From positions 231,914,359 to 231,978,358 of the forward strand of contig NC_057866.1 in assembly GCF_019393635.1 (NCBI RefSeq): a stretch of DNA of 64,000 nucleotides. Direction: 5' to 3'. The DNA is from Dromiciops gliroides (Eukaryota > Chordata > Mammalia > Microbiotheria > Microbiotheriidae). This document shows positions 1-11,883 of the stretch, piece after piece (positions within the stretch are counted from its first letter, which is position 1; each line of letters begins with the position of its first letter). The notes beneath the pieces are model-generated. The model did no database searches, had not been told where the DNA came from, and was given only the letters and a program-made list of their open reading frames with translations. Position numbers and translations under genes: made by a program.

Positions 1-28
1 TCTAGAGATTTATGATGTAGAAACTTTT

Positions 29-275
29 GTTGTTCAATCATTTCAATCATGAACGATCCTTTGTTTTCTTGGCAAATATACTGGTGTGGTTTTCCATTTC
101 CTTCTCTCGTGGATTCATTTTGTCAGATAACCAGAGGTTAAGTGACTTACCCAGGGTCACACAGTTAGGAAGTGTCTGAGGCTCAATTTGAACTCAGGTC
201 TTCCTGACTCTAGCTGTGGAGTCCACTGACTCCCACTGACTTCCAGTGCTATATGCACTGAACCACTGTCTGCCT
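29..275 (-). mobile_element. Old long Mar-1-type CORE-SINE
   Basis: Read on the minus strand this has the tRNA-like head near 275, the CORE block (TGACTTACCCAGGGTCACAC on the plus strand near 141) and a long 3' tail with the GGCAAATATACTGG / CCATTTCCTTCTC motif. That tail resembles the 3' end of Bov-B/RTE LINEs, which is known for Mar-1. It is strongly diverged and the head is disturbed by a short local duplication, so it is an old copy. Confidence 0.75.
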
Positions 276-279
276 TCTT

Positions 280-1850
280 GCAGAAATTGGTCTCAGATTA
301 CTTTTCTATTGAGTTTCAGGCTTTCACATTTTGGGTTTTGGAAGCTATAGAAATACTTTAGAAAAGGAGCTTTTCAAAAGAGAACACAATTAACTTAATA
401 TTGCCAAGAGCACATTAAAGTCAGAATCATTTAACTTCCTTGCTCTCATAATCTTCCACCAGAGTTATGGTTTTTCAGAAGTCCTAGCAGGAAGGTTGCT
501 CTTTCAGAGCTCCCATCTAATAAGCTTCTGGGAAGTGATCAGGCAATGAATTCTTTCTCTTGAAACATTGGCTACAATGCTATCGCATCTCCAAAAGGGG
601 AAAAAGGAAAAAAGAAAGTTTAATTTTAGAAATGAGGAACTCTCAGAGCTTCCTGGAAACACTCAGACCATCACATTTGAGAACTGGGTAGTAACTAGGC
701 ACCCAAACCTGATGTACATGCATGTAGCAGGGGTGTGAGAAAAGCACAAAAGGAACAGGATGGGCGGTTCAATGCCCCATCACGTGCATGCTACTCTCAA
801 CTTCCTGTCATGTTGTGGGGATCAGAGGAACAATGAGGTGTAAATGGAATCCCTCACCCAAGAGGAGTTTATATATTAACTGGGGGTGGAGGTGATCCTT
901 TAATCCAAAGTATATCGATTTAATGGTGGACTTTTCAGTAATAGGAGAAATTGGGTAGCAGTGGGATGAGGCCTTCCAAGAGTCCCTAAAATTATAATAT
1001 ATAGAAAACTTCTCTATTTTTAGGGACCAATTCAAGCCTCACAAAATATAAGAAATATTTCTAGACTAGGTAGACTGAGAAAGGACTTCCATTTTTCTAA
1101 ATTTATCAATATCACTACAAAAAACACACTACACACCCAAAACACACATTAGAGAAAGAATAAAAAATGTTCCATGATGTTTAGTTATAAAGATATGTGA
1201 TATCTATATCTAGATCTAGATATATTTGTATGACATATAGATATATAGTTTAGGCTTTTAAGTATTTATTAAAGTATATTAGAAGTTAGTGAAGAGAGAG
1301 AGGGTGAGAACAGATATCTTAAGAGTAGAAAACCCTAGCTTAGATCTATGTGGGATAGACAGAGAAAAAACCTCGCCTTCACCTAGCAGCCCATGCTTCC
1401 AAACAGAGAGAGTCTCAGTTGGTTCTCCTGGAAGCCCCCTGTGGTACCAGAAGCAGGGAAGTCACCACACACAGCTCCAAGTTAATTGGCTGGTCCATTG
1501 ACTGACATGACTTATAGGCGATCTATGGATAGATGCATCTTCTGGATGCCAGGCAGCTTCCAGACTCTAGTCACATGCTTTCTTTTCAGGGGGGTGTTGC
1601 CTGGTTCTCACAATATCTTTCTCAGCAAGGGGTAGCACCCTGATTCTCATATATATATATGTATATATACTATATGTACATCCATATATGAATAGACACA
1701 TGCATATGCAAAACATAGACATATTCTTACATACTCTATGTGAGTGAGACCTTGGCAAGGAAAGGGCAGAATTTTCCCAAAACATTAAATATAAAATTAA
1801 ATTAAAACAATTTTTCTTATCAATAACATAATATAATATATAAAAAGGTA
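280..1850. other. No recognisable gene or named repeat
   Basis: Mixed sequence with no supported exon. It holds an AT-rich patch with TAGATATA-type short palindromic repeats (1195-1260) and AT dinucleotide runs near 1650-1690. The short open frames here lack any family signature and overlap these low-complexity patches. Confidence 0.5.
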
Positions 1851-2182
1851 TAGTTATCCCTTCCACATTGTGGGTGTTAGGAGCCTGGCACTCCCATGAT
1901 CTGGAAAATTTGTGTAAAATTTTTTGGCCCTCCCTCCCTTCATACCAGAGAAGAATTGTGAATTTTTTTCTTTTTTTCTTTTTTCTTTTATGGGGTGTTT
2001 ATAGTACTTTATTGTAAAATTTGGATTATATATTTGGTCATAGGCTCCATGTTGTCTGCTGGCCTTTGCTTGTCATCTTCATCTTCAGCAAAACTCCCCC
2101 ATATTCCCATTTAATTACTTCTGCTGACCTGCATGATAGCAAATTGTTTTGGGGAAAGTCACAATGTAAAAGGGGATAACTG
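1851..2182. mobile_element. Palindromic mariner/Tigger-like MITE
   Basis: The ends are inverted copies: left TAGTTATCCCTTCCACATTG, and the right end reads CAGTTATCCCCTTTTACATT when reverse-complemented. Both ends are flanked by TA (1849-1850 and 2183-2184), the target duplication expected for Tc1/mariner/Tigger elements. The 332-bp interior has no transposase frame, so this is a non-autonomous copy. Superfamily is inferred from the TA target and the CAGT-like terminus. Confidence 0.6.
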
Positions 2183-2430
2183 TATATGTGTATTTATGTC
2201 TGACTGTCTTGATAATTGCTTAAACTTCTACTTTATCAGAATCATTCAATATGTACCCCATGATTGAAATTCCACTTAGGTATCACAGTCACTAAGGCCT
2301 GAGTTCAAAGTCTGCCTCAAATCCAGAAATCACTTAACCTTTTAAAGCCTATCTGCAAAATAATGATAATCAGATGAGAAATCTGTAAAGTATTTCATAA
2401 ATTTAAAAATACTATCTAGATGCTAGTTTT

Positions 2431-2570
2431 CTTCTTCTTCTTCTTCTTCTTCTTCTTCTTCTTCTTCTTCTCCTCCTCCTCCTCCTCCTCCTCCTCCTCC
2501 TCCTCCTCCATCATTATCATCATCATCATCACCATCACCACCACCATTATCAGCATCACCACCATCATCC
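2431..2570. repeat. Compound triplet array (CTT)n(CCT)n(ATC)n
   Basis: About 40 bp of CTT (2431-2470), then about 39 bp of CCT (2471-2509), then an imperfect ATC/ACC tract to about 2570. Long open frames across it on both strands (poly-Ser/Phe or poly-Glu/Lys) are artefacts of triplet periodicity. Confidence 0.95.
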
Positions 2571-2629
2571 CTATGGAAAATCCTGAAATCCAAGAGTTGC
2601 CAGGGTTCTCAAGGGGTCCTCTGATCAAG

Positions 2630-3100
2630 AATGTCTTGGCAATGTCTTTAATAAGAGGTCATTTAGCCTCTGCCTGAGATCCTCCAGTAAGGAGGAACTC
2701 ACTACCACTTGATACTTCGGATGGCTGTGATGGTTAAGAAGTCTTTCCTTACATCTCTGAAATTTCTTCCGCTGGCTTGTAGTTCTGATCTCAAGCAAAG
2801 AAAGATTCCTTTTTTGTAGGATATCCCTTCATATACTTGAAGATAGTTGTCATATACCCTCTAAGTTTTCTTTTTTCCAGGTTAAATTTCCCCAATTCCT
2901 TTACCCATCCTCAAATGGCATGTTCTCTGTTTTCTCATCAATCTTATTATAATTTCTTTGGAAATGTTTGCTCTAGTCCATTTATACCCTTCCCAAAATG
3001 TGGCACCCAGAATAAACACAATCTTTTAGAGGTGGTCTAGAAATGGCATAGTGTACTCACATACTCAGTTCTCAAATGGATCTCCAATATCATTGATTTG
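2630..3100 (-). mobile_element. CR1/L3-type LINE 3' end
   Basis: The plus strand shows the typical antisense CR1/L3 3' end in order: a block like CCTCCAGTAAGGAGGAACTC, then TCTTTCCTTACATCTCTGAA, CTTCATATACTTGAAGATAG, TTTTTTCCAGGTTAAATTTC, and AAAATGTGGCACCCAGAATA. The blocks are in the right order and spacing but heavily diverged. It is non-coding and ancient. Confidence 0.75.
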
Positions 3101-3475
3101 GGGTGCTCTCTAATGATAGAGATCTGTCCATATCTGCTTAGCCTGGAACATTCTTTGGCTTTTCATGAGTTGATAAACTCATGAAACACAAAGGGTTCAT
3201 CTAATGTAAGATCTTTCTTCCTTTCTCTTGACATCCAGAGGCCATCAGTGGAGCCTTCAGGGAAAAGAGTAGTATTAAGACACCACAATTGGGAAATAGA
3301 CATTTTTCTTATCACTATAAAACAGGACTAGAGGAATATATGGAGCAGAAGTTTTGAGGACACAGGTCAAGTCAGAGAGGTAACTCCCCTATAATTCTTG
3401 AATTTTGCCTACTTATTTGGTACTGAGTTGCCTGCCTGAATCTCTGCTGCTGAAACTTGTTTGTCCTGCATTCTT

Positions 3476-3652
3476 TTTTTTGTTTGTTTTTTTTGTTTGT
3501 TTGTTTTTTTTTTTTTTTGCTGGACAATGGGGGTTAAGTGACTTGCCCAGGGTCACACAGCTAGTAAGTCAAGTGTCTGAGGCTGGATCTGAACTCAGGT
3601 ACTCCTGAATCCAGGGCTGGTGCTCTATGCACTGCGCCACCTAGCCGCCCCC
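3476..3652 (-). mobile_element. Young CORE-SINE with 14-bp TSD
   Basis: Complete minus-strand SINE: T-rich tail at low coordinates, core TTAAGTGACTTGCCCAGGGT, head ending CACCTAGCCGCCCC. It is flanked by identical 14-bp repeats TGTCCTGCATTCTT at 3462-3475 and 3653-3666. It has landed inside the RTE-derived repeat that resumes at about 3653. Confidence 0.93.
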
Positions 3653-3830
3653 TGTCCTGCATTCTTGAAGAGGACATGACATCAGGGTGATGTCAGGACT
3701 TGCAGTTAATTGGATTTAAGTGAAGGAAGACTGTGCAAGATCACCAAACTTGCTCTCTCCTCTAGAACCATCTGGATCCAGTGGCAAGATATATAGCAGG
3801 ATGACTAGAGATAGCCCCAGACATTTTAAG
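3653..3830 (-). mobile_element. Short RTE-derived composite repeat
   Basis: The first part (CATTCTTGAAGAGGACATGA) resembles the 3' end of the RTE-like LINE seen near 16700. The second part (TTAATTGGATTTAAGTGAAG to GGATGACTAGAGATAGCCCC) resembles that LINE's 5' region near 22550-22670. A unit joining the two LINE ends without a coding body would be a non-autonomous passenger of the RTE. The family name is not certain. Confidence 0.5.
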
Positions 3831-3953
3831 GCAATTGGGGTTAAGTGACTTGCCCAGGATCACACAGCTATTAAAATTCTGAGGTGAGATTTGAACTTAG
3901 GTCCTCTTGACTGCAGGGCCAGTGCTCTACCCATTTGGCCACCTAGCTGCCTT
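3830..3953 (-). mobile_element. CORE-SINE, GCAATTGGGG tail type
   Basis: Minus-strand SINE with GGCAATTGGGGTTAAGTGAC tail/core junction and GGCCACCTAGCTGCC head end. The core is partly degraded (CTATTAAAATTCTGAGG). It directly abuts the RTE-derived repeat on its left and no clear TSD is visible. Confidence 0.85.
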
Positions 3954-4134
3954 AGTTTATGATTTTTATCTCAAGTCCTTAGGTTTTTGTGTTTTGACCA
4001 GCTCTTGAATGGGCTTTTTGGTTTGTGCTCATTTGGAACTAGATCCCTCTCCTTTTCCTCAGTAGCAAACTGCCTCTCATCTACTGAGTACTCTCTCTAA
4101 TTAATACAGATAGGAAGTAGCTTCTTCTTTGCAC

Positions 4135-4300
4135 TGATTATGGCATATCTTATATTGTACTTTATTGTAAACATTTGTGTATCTCTGAATTGATTGTAAG
4201 TTCCTTAAGAACATAAAAGAGAACTCTCCTTGACAGAGTGGACGGTGTATTTTTCATACTTGAGTCCCCAATCTCTTGCACATGGTAAATATTTAATGAA
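4135..4300 (+). mobile_element. L2-like LINE 3' end
   Basis: Blocks typical of the L2 3' end appear in order: GTACTTTATTGTAAACATTT, TTGTAAGTTCCTTAAGAACA, CAATCTCTTGCACATGGTAA and ATTTAATGAAT. Diverged, non-coding. Confidence 0.55.
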
Positions 4301-4744
4301 TATCACTAAATTAAATAACATTCTAATTTGTACTACCATTGACAATGATTACTTATTAAGTACTTATTTTGTGTTAAGCACTGGGAATATACATAGAAGC
4401 AAAAAGAAGGGTTGTCCCTACCCTCAGGGAGCTTTTGGCTAATTTTTGGGGGGGCTGAAGATATAAAAGAAAGCTGAAAAAAGGAGTAGTAGAGGAGCCT
4501 GGTTGATAAAGAAATTCAGAGAGGGAAGAAGGAGTAAGCATAGCTGGCCGGGAGACTTTTTTCAAATGGAAATTGTCAAAGGAACTGACCAACTAGAAGA
4601 AGGGGGGGCAATAAGGATGGAAGCATATTTCAGAACAAGAAAGCTCTTAAAGAATGATGCTGGAGGCATCTAGCAGGACAAAGAGGATGCTAGTGAAGAA
4701 AGCAGAGATATAAAAGCAGAGCCTGGACAGGGATGAAGGAATAC

Positions 4745-4860
4745 CTGCCTGTGTTGTTGTCATATTTTCCTTACTAGGTTGTAAGCTCCTTAAGGGCAGG
4801 AATAGTATCTTGTATAACAGAAATGCTGAAGAAATCTTTATTGGATTGAATTATATTCAA
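4745..4860 (+). mobile_element. L2-like LINE 3' end
   Basis: Contains GGTTGTAAGCTCCTTAAGGG followed by CAGGAATAGTATCTTG and a TTTATTGGATTGAATTATAT end, the usual L2 3'-terminal order. Between this and the copy at 4135-4300 lies TTATTAAGTACTTATTTTGT..GCACTGGGAATAT (4320-4445), another ancient-repeat fragment of the kind in the 'increasing/decreasing' L2 region. Confidence 0.55.
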
Positions 4861-5725
4861 TTTACCCCATTTTTACTTTTGCAAGAATGTTGTGAATGTG
4901 TGGTGTATTTAAAGGTAGTTTTAGTTGTATGAACCAGTTAGCCTTTTGGTCGTAAATCATTAGAATATTATGGGGGACCTGATAATAGTAAAAAAAAAAA
5001 TAATTAAATGAACTTTTCCCAGGGCAGCTAACAAGGAACTCTGCTTTCTCTATTTGTCCACCATGTTATTTCTTAGAGATTACTTCTGACCTATCCAAGC
5101 AGAAAGGTGCTTTTTCATGCATGTTGGTAATTTGCTAGTTCTATGTTGTTGACTTATGCAAATAATGGGGTCATATGTTGATAGATCTCTATAAGCCTTA
5201 CTCTTTGGATTTATCCGACAGGCCAAGCCCTTGGTATTAGGAAACACTGTCCCAGGTCATGTTCATTGCCTCAAGATCAAATATTTAACTGATTAAATGC
5301 ATGCAAAAATCTATGTTTACTTTTAGCCTTTGTGACAAAAGCAGTTTAAGTTGTAGTTAACTTGATCTTGTTAATTATATACTCTGTCTCTGTCTTTCTC
5401 TATGTCTGTCTCTCTTGATTTCTCTCTCTTTCTCTTTTTCTGATGATCACTTTGCCTGTTCTGCCTGCACTGCTGCTCCCAAGGCCTTTTGTGATATAAC
5501 CTAAGTCATGGTGACCTGTCAAGCAACTAGCTGTGCCCATGTCAACCAGAAAGGGATAGAGAAAGAAGCATCTTCGATCTACTCATCATACACCAAGGAA
5601 TGAATCACATTGTGCTCTGTTTCCTTTCTGGGAAGGGCAATAACTCTGGCATATAGCAACCTGATGAGAGACCTCCTCTCATTATTAGACCAGCAGCAAC
5701 ATTAAAAACTAATTTGCCCTTTTGG

Positions 5726-5727
<2 letters not shown>
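4861..5727. other. No recognisable gene
   Basis: Unassigned sequence, partly CT-rich at 5385-5450. No splice-flanked frame, tRNA or known repeat was recognised. Confidence 0.4.

Positions 5728-5789
<62 letters not shown>
5728..5789. repeat. (GA)n microsatellite, about 31 units
   Basis: Uninterrupted GA dinucleotide run of about 62 bp. The poly-Leu/Ser frame across it on the minus strand is not a gene. Confidence 0.97.
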
Positions 5790-5791
<2 letters not shown>

Positions 5792-7540
5792 CTGATGAGC
5801 TTCAAACCTAGCTCAGTTCATCTCTGACCAGGTATAACTCTGTGCATCCTTGGTGGCTATCTTGAGGTGACTGTCAGGACAAAATTTAGTTGTCATACTC
5901 TTGCAATAGTGACAGCTTCCCCCAGTCCTTCTCTTTTAGTTAATGAAGTGTTGAAAGACCAAAATACAAGAAATTTGGCAGAACTAACATGACCCCAAAG
6001 ATACGTAGTTTCTGGGGAAAAATTTAGGACTCAGGTCAGAATCTACCTTTTTTTGACTGAAGTCTCAAAGAAGAGGTCAAAGAAAGGACTCATTACTGAA
6101 GATGAAGATGAAGGTTTCTGGGTAAAGGAAGTTTTAATCTTGCTTTCTTAGGTAATTTCCTATGCCAGTAACATGTATCTTTTTGCAAACATTTTAAAAT
6201 CAGGGGACCCACATCTCCTTTCCCATGATTTTCAGCCTGATGAAAATCATCCCAAAAAGCTTAATAATTTCCACCCAACAACAATCTATTTGCCACTGCT
6301 TAGCATCATGGGATATCAGAACTGGAAGGTCATAGTCTGACTCTGGGAAGAGAATATAATGGCAAAATAGAAACTGACAAGTTTTTGTTCCTTGTCATAT
6401 TCTTGCATTATACTATCTAGGCCAAACTAAGGGCTTATTCCTTTCTTGGGTTTGTTGCTCTGAGTATAACTAAAATAGCTCTTTTTATTAATTTTGACAT
6501 TTTTTGCAAGTCTCATGTTGTTTTAGATGTTAGCTATTTTTATAGATCCATTCCATTTCTTTTGCTCTTGTCCTTGATTAGATGCTTCTCCTTCCCTCTT
6601 TTAAAAATACTATTTTTTTTAATACTGAGTAAAGTGGAGAACTCCTCCTGGGAAGTCAAACTAGTCTTTGGATGTCCCTCCTCCTCCTCCTTTTTTATTC
6701 ATCAGACACTTTCATGATCATAAAATCAGAATTTCATTTTTGAAAGCCTTCTGTCTCTCCTGGACTGATTTCCCTTTTTGAGTCTCAGGGTATGTGATCC
6801 AATTTATTATTTCTCTGAACTTGAAAAAATTTGATTTCCTAAAATCTAGGTGGGGTATATATCTGACTATGGTCAGAGTTCTCTTTCTTACTTGTTGATT
6901 CTAAGAAGATACAATAAGTTTTTATTCCCGTTGACATTATTTTTTCCATCACCATCTTGGTCTTCCATGCTGGTCAGGAAAAGTTCAGAGTAAAAGCTTC
7001 CTTTGTTGCTTCTTCTAACTCCTGGAGATGAAATTGATATCTAGGCAAAACAGACACCTAACACATGGATTAATGGACATTTGAAATGGCATATAGATTA
7101 GTAAATATTGAAAGTACTCTATCAGTGCTGTTTTCTCTTAGCTATGAGATTTGTATAATTAACTCATCGTCTATGTCTTCTATCTAGTTTAGTGGTCTAT
7201 AGTATACACCCATAACAATATCATTTAAGTTTTTTTCTCCTTTCATATTATCCCCCTTCTGGCTCCACATGTTGGTTTCCCTTCTATCTTAACTGTTGCT
7301 ATTGAATTCTTATTCACATTTTCATGGCCACATTCCAAGCAGGAATCCTATTCTATTATGACTAAAGGCCTGCTGCTAGGAGAGACAGGGTTAATGAGGA
7401 TACTTTGAGTCACTAAGAGACTACAGATTTCATAAGGGTTAACAGAGGGCAGTACCACCTTATTCTGGTCTCTTGATGAGCCTGCTGTTCTCAATTATGA
7501 CTTGAGAAAAGCCAGTAAGAGTAGAAGGATGTTCTTGTTC
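5790..7540. other. Unassigned stretch, no gene supported
   Basis: Long stretch with no frame above background. 6540-7300 has the texture of an old dispersed element (for example GGTCTATAGTATACACCCAT near 7190), but I cannot name it. No poly(A), TSD or terminal repeat was found. Confidence 0.35.
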
Positions 7541-7770
7541 TGTTGTTCAGTTGTTTCAGTTACATCCAACTTTTCAGCTTTTCTTGCCAAAGATACTGTA
7601 GTGATTTGTCATTTACTTCTCCAGCTCATTTTACAGATGAGTAAACTTAGGAAAACAGGATTAAGTCACTTGTCCAGGATCACACAGTTGGTGTCTGAGG
7701 CCAGATTTGAACTCAAATCTTCCTGACTCCAGGCCTGGTGATTGATTATCTACTGTGCCACCTAGCTGCC
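7541..7770 (-). mobile_element. Long Mar-1-type CORE-SINE
   Basis: Minus strand. The RTE-like tail occupies 7541-7630 (TTCTTGCCAAAGATACTGTA, CTCCAGCTCATTTTACAGAT), then the CORE (TTGTCCAGGATCACACAGTT), then a head ending GTGCCACCTAGCTGCC. Compared with the young SINEs it has the extra ~90-bp tail and more substitutions, so it belongs to the older class. Confidence 0.85.
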
Positions 7771-9834
7771 TATGGTGGAAGTAAAAATAGTGTAAAAACC
7801 AAAATCATAAACTAGGGGCATGTAGCTGAACAGGAAGATAAAAGTACTGAAGTTATCAGTCACCAAGATGGGTGACAAAACTCACATAGTGACATAAACC
7901 AAGAACAAGGAAATTAGGTAGTTAGGTTGAGTACAGAGTTAATTAAATCTGGTGAGCCACAAAAGGAATGTAGACCTGAAAGCCAGCCAGGAATAAGGAC
8001 AGGGAGGAGTCAAGATAAGTAGGCTGGCCACTGAGTCAGCAGAACACACACACTTTATCTATTGGTGATGCTCTACAATGACCTCTGGGCGTACAGGTAT
8101 GTTCTAATATTTCATGATGATCTTAAGTTTTTAAAGGACTTGTGGCTCATTGGCCTTATAACCTAATACTTTGAAGTAAGTTTGATTGAAAGTTACAAGC
8201 TTGTTTTTCTCCCTTGTTTTAAAATTTTCAAAATCAATTTACTTTCATACTTTTTATTGACAGACTTCTTTCCCCCTTTCTAGCTATTCATTTTTTGCAT
8301 ATTCTAGGCACCTGAATCAAGTTGGCTACTTATGCAGTGCCCATACACCAATACATGACTTTGGCATCCAGATTTATAAGTAGGATGTGATGTTCCAGGG
8401 CAGTTCCATGATTGGTGGTGGTAGGGGTCACTTAAATGGCAAGTCTCAGAATAATTAACTACTTATATCAATACCTCATGAACAATATTCCTTCTACACT
8501 TGACCTAGAGGAAGTGGTCTCAAAGAATTGGCAAGGGATTTGGAGGAGGGACTGTACTTATGCCATATTCAAAACGTTCATTATAGGGTGGATTAACCAG
8601 CCAGAAGCTATTCAAGAGAGGGGTGGGGGTGAAAATTCTTTCATGATGAAGCTGACGTCTTTGGTGCCAACTCTCTTTTCAACCTCCTTCAAGTAGAGTA
8701 GGGCCATCTCTCAAACTGATGGGTACTTGAAAGCCAATTCTGAGGGACTTAGGGGCCTTTTTCGTGTGATGGACCATAGGAAGTAGGTCAACATCAAAAC
8801 TCAATCCATGCCCTGCTCCACTCACATCCTGTGGCACATGAAATCTGTCTCCAAGGAAGTTCATAAGGAGAATCATTAGGAAAGCCTTTCTGGGATCCGT
8901 ATTACTTCCCTTTTGATTTGTATAGTATTGGAGACTGATATCTAACATAGCAGGACTGCCAGTTTACTTGGCATGTCCAATGTCCAACCTTGGGTCTAAA
9001 TGTTGTACCCAGCACTGCCAAGAACTGGTGCTCTGGTTGTCCTCCAGTCGCCAGGTCTCTACTGCTAATTTAGGGTCACCTGAGCTCTACAGTAATGTTT
9101 GTTTAACACCGGTTGCAAGATTGCACAATAAAGATAATATCTGGAGCCCTGAATATAACAGTGATTCTGCACCCTGACATCTCCAGAAGGGTTCATTCAA
9201 CCATTCTCCCACCCCTTTGTGCCCAGGTACTGTTTGTTTAAAGAAAAGAAGATAGGGATTTGAGACCATGCCATGATCACCCTCACTCTCATAAACTCAG
9301 TACCCTTTGTCCCCAAGTCCACATAGACCATATCAGACTAGAGAGCCAGGCTACAATTTTCATAAAACTAAATCTTGTGAAAAACACATATTTCAGGCCA
9401 ATTAGCTATCTTTTTGCTTATATAACAGTATTTATGAGGGACATTTGGAGGATATGCTTATGGTGCTAGTCCCAAAAAACTTGTGCTTTCTTGGTCAACT
9501 TTGAGATCCATAAATTTGTGTATAAGTTTTCTCTCTTCTAAGTATCCTTACCCTACCATACCTGACATCTCCTCTCTTTTGTAGAATCTTCTTGGTTTGG
9601 AATCTTCCATGCTGGAAACTTCTAGCCTACTGGTTAATGCTGGGTATCTCCCCACCTGTGGCATTGGAAATGGGAAGCCAATCAGAGGTATCTTCTTATA
9701 GAACTCCTGTTTCACATCTGTATTGCTGAGCTGCCATTTTTGGTGAGCTGGGACCTAGATTTTTCTTCACTGAGCCAGAGGGCAAGATCAGAAGTCTGAC
9801 ATAATCTAGGTACCAAGTCTGGAGGGTATTTCTT
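7771..9834. other. Unassigned stretch, no gene supported
   Basis: About 2 kb without a repeat I can name. Several open frames of 60-90 codons (for example minus strand 8679-8948) have no recognisable motif and no neighbouring splice or promoter signals, so I do not call them. Confidence 0.4.
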
Positions 9835-10722
9835 CTTTTTTTTTTAAAAATATTTTTATTTAAAGTTTTGAATTCCAAATTCTATCCTTCCTTCTCTCCC
9901 TAAGGTGGTAAGTAATCAGATATAGGTTGTACATTTGCAATTACGTAAAACATTACCATGTTAGTCATTTTGTATAAGAAAACTTGAATGAGAAGAAAAA
10001 AATGAAAGTAAAAAACAGCATGTTTGCATCTGTGTTCAATGAATATCAGTTCTTTCTTTGGAGGTGGGTAGTATGCTTCATCATTAGTGCTTTGGGATTA
10101 TCTTGGATCATTGTATTTCTGAGAATCATTGTCATTCACTGTTCTTCATTGAAAAATATTGCTGTCAGTGTGCACAATGTGTTCCTGGATCTGCTCACTT
10201 CACTATACATCAGTTCACATAAGACTTTCCATGCCTTTCTGAAAATTTCCTGCTTTTCATTTCTTATAGCTCAATAATATTCCATCACAATCATACCACA
10301 TCTTGTCTGATCATTCCTCAATTGATGGGCATTCATTTGATTTCCAATTTTTGCCACAACAAAAAGAGCTGCTATAAATATTTTTGTACAAATAAATCTT
10401 TTTTTTTTCCTGAGGGATGTCTTTGGGCTATAAACCTAGCAGTGGTATTGCTGGATCAAAGGATCACAGTTCTATCGCTCTTTGGGCATAATTCCAAATT
10501 GCTCTCTGGAATGGTTGGATCCATTCATAACTCCACCAACAGTGGATTAGCATCCTAGTTTTCCCACATCCCCTCCAACATCGAACATTTTCCTTTTTTG
10601 TTATATTTGCCACTCTGATAGGTGTAAGGTGATACCTCAGAATTGTTCTAATTTGCATTTCTCTGATCAATAGGGATCTAGAGCATTTTTTTCATTTGAC
10701 TATAGATAACTGGTTTCTTTCA
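9835..10722 (-). mobile_element. 5'-truncated L1 with approximate 13-bp TSD
   Basis: Minus-strand L1 3' end: poly(A) (poly-T at 9835-9843), 3' UTR, then the ORF2 C-terminus running to about 10720. It is flanked by GAGGGTATTTCTT (9822-9834) and GAGGGCGTTTCTT (10723-10735), 11 of 13 identical, which fits a decayed target-site duplication. Confidence 0.85.
10464..10670 (-). pseudogene. L1 ORF2 C-terminal fragment
   Basis: The minus-strand frame carries IREMQIRTILRYHLTPIR followed by CWRGCGKTRMLIHCWW, the conserved L1 ORF2p C-terminal block with its cysteine/histidine motif downstream of the reverse transcriptase. Only the last part of ORF2 is present. It is part of the truncated L1 at 9835-10722. 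Confidence 0.85.
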
Positions 10723-10739
10723 GAGGGCGTTTCTTGATC

Positions 10740-11880
10740 TCCATTCTCCTCCTATTGTAGGCTGAAGAGTTTGAATCCTGAAACCTGTGAACCCCTTTTG
10801 GATGATTTAATCATGGTATATTCTGTCACTTCTTGTTCTTGTTCTACCTTTGTCTCTTCAGGGACTATGATTTTGTTGTATCCTTTTTCTAGACCACTTT
10901 TTCTCTCGTCCTATCTCCTCACACCTCTCTGCCTTCTTGTTTTTAATAAAAATAGACCCAGCATAAAGGCCTATTACTTTTAATGTTAATGGATTCTCTG
11001 CCTTTTTTGCCAATAAGCAATAGTCAAAGTATGTCCCCATCTTACAGGGGCTGTGGGCACAACAGAATATATCCTCATCCACAATGAGGGGGGCTGGACT
11101 GGGACATTTCCTTAGTTGCCCCTTCATGAAGCTCAGAACACACAATTGATGAGGGAGGTCTTCTTCTGTGATGAACTATTCAGCCAGAAATTCTAAGGAC
11201 TGACCTTAGGCTGGTTCTATAATTAAATTTGCATGCCAAACATGAGAAATACAAATTTCAGGAGAAAATTTCCTGGGGCATATAATGGGTTGTCAGTGAG
11301 GAAGGTTGAGAGAACCCTACCCCCCCCCCCCAAACTAGAAAATAAACTGGAATAATGAGCCACTGAACATGAGTCCTTGGTATCATCTTATGGCCCATGA
11401 TGGAGCAGGGTTTCAGCCTTCAGAGGGTCAAATGCATCCTAGAAATTGTCGTTATGTTTGGATCAAAGTTCAAGACATTGGCACTCAGATGGTGCTGTTG
11501 GTAATAACCTGAATTTACTTCAAGTGGTACTGGCATGTCAGAGGTCAGACTAAAGTGGGACAAGGTCATATTGACTTGGTTTGGAGACTCTAGGTCTGGA
11601 GCCAAAGGGACTAAGTTCAAATTATGCTTCTGATGTTTACTACTTGTGTCACCTTGTACTAGGGAAAAGGGAAATGGAACAGTACTTATTAAGTACCTGC
11701 TTTTTGTTAAGTACCTACTCTTTCCTATAAACTTCCCAAATGTCCTAAGCACTTTATAATATTATGTCATTTAATGATTTGATTAAGTACTAGTCACTTA
11801 AGCTCCCTGGGCCTCAGTTTCCTTGTCTACAAAATGGGAGTATTGAAGTCCCTTCAATATATCCCTTAGATATATGTGAT
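10740..11880. other. No gene recognised
   Basis: Unassigned apart from fragments with CORE/MIR-like wording near 11590-11860 (for example CCTGGGCCTCAGTTTCCTTG at 11807-11826, a plus-strand MIR-type block) and a C10 run near 11321. Confidence 0.4.
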
Positions 11881-11883
11881 TTA

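Noticed and set aside
2431..2570. CRISPR-like or structured repeat array
   Set aside because: Units are 3 bp without spacers; the sequence is vertebrate, and the other arrays here are also microsatellites.
2416..2677. Poly-Glu/Lys and poly-Phe/Ser frames on opposite strands
   Set aside because: Products of CTT/CCT/ATC triplet repeats; no flanking coding sequence.
8679..8948. 89-codon minus-strand frame as a possible small gene
   Set aside because: No recognisable motif, no promoter or splice context, and length within chance expectation for 64 kb.
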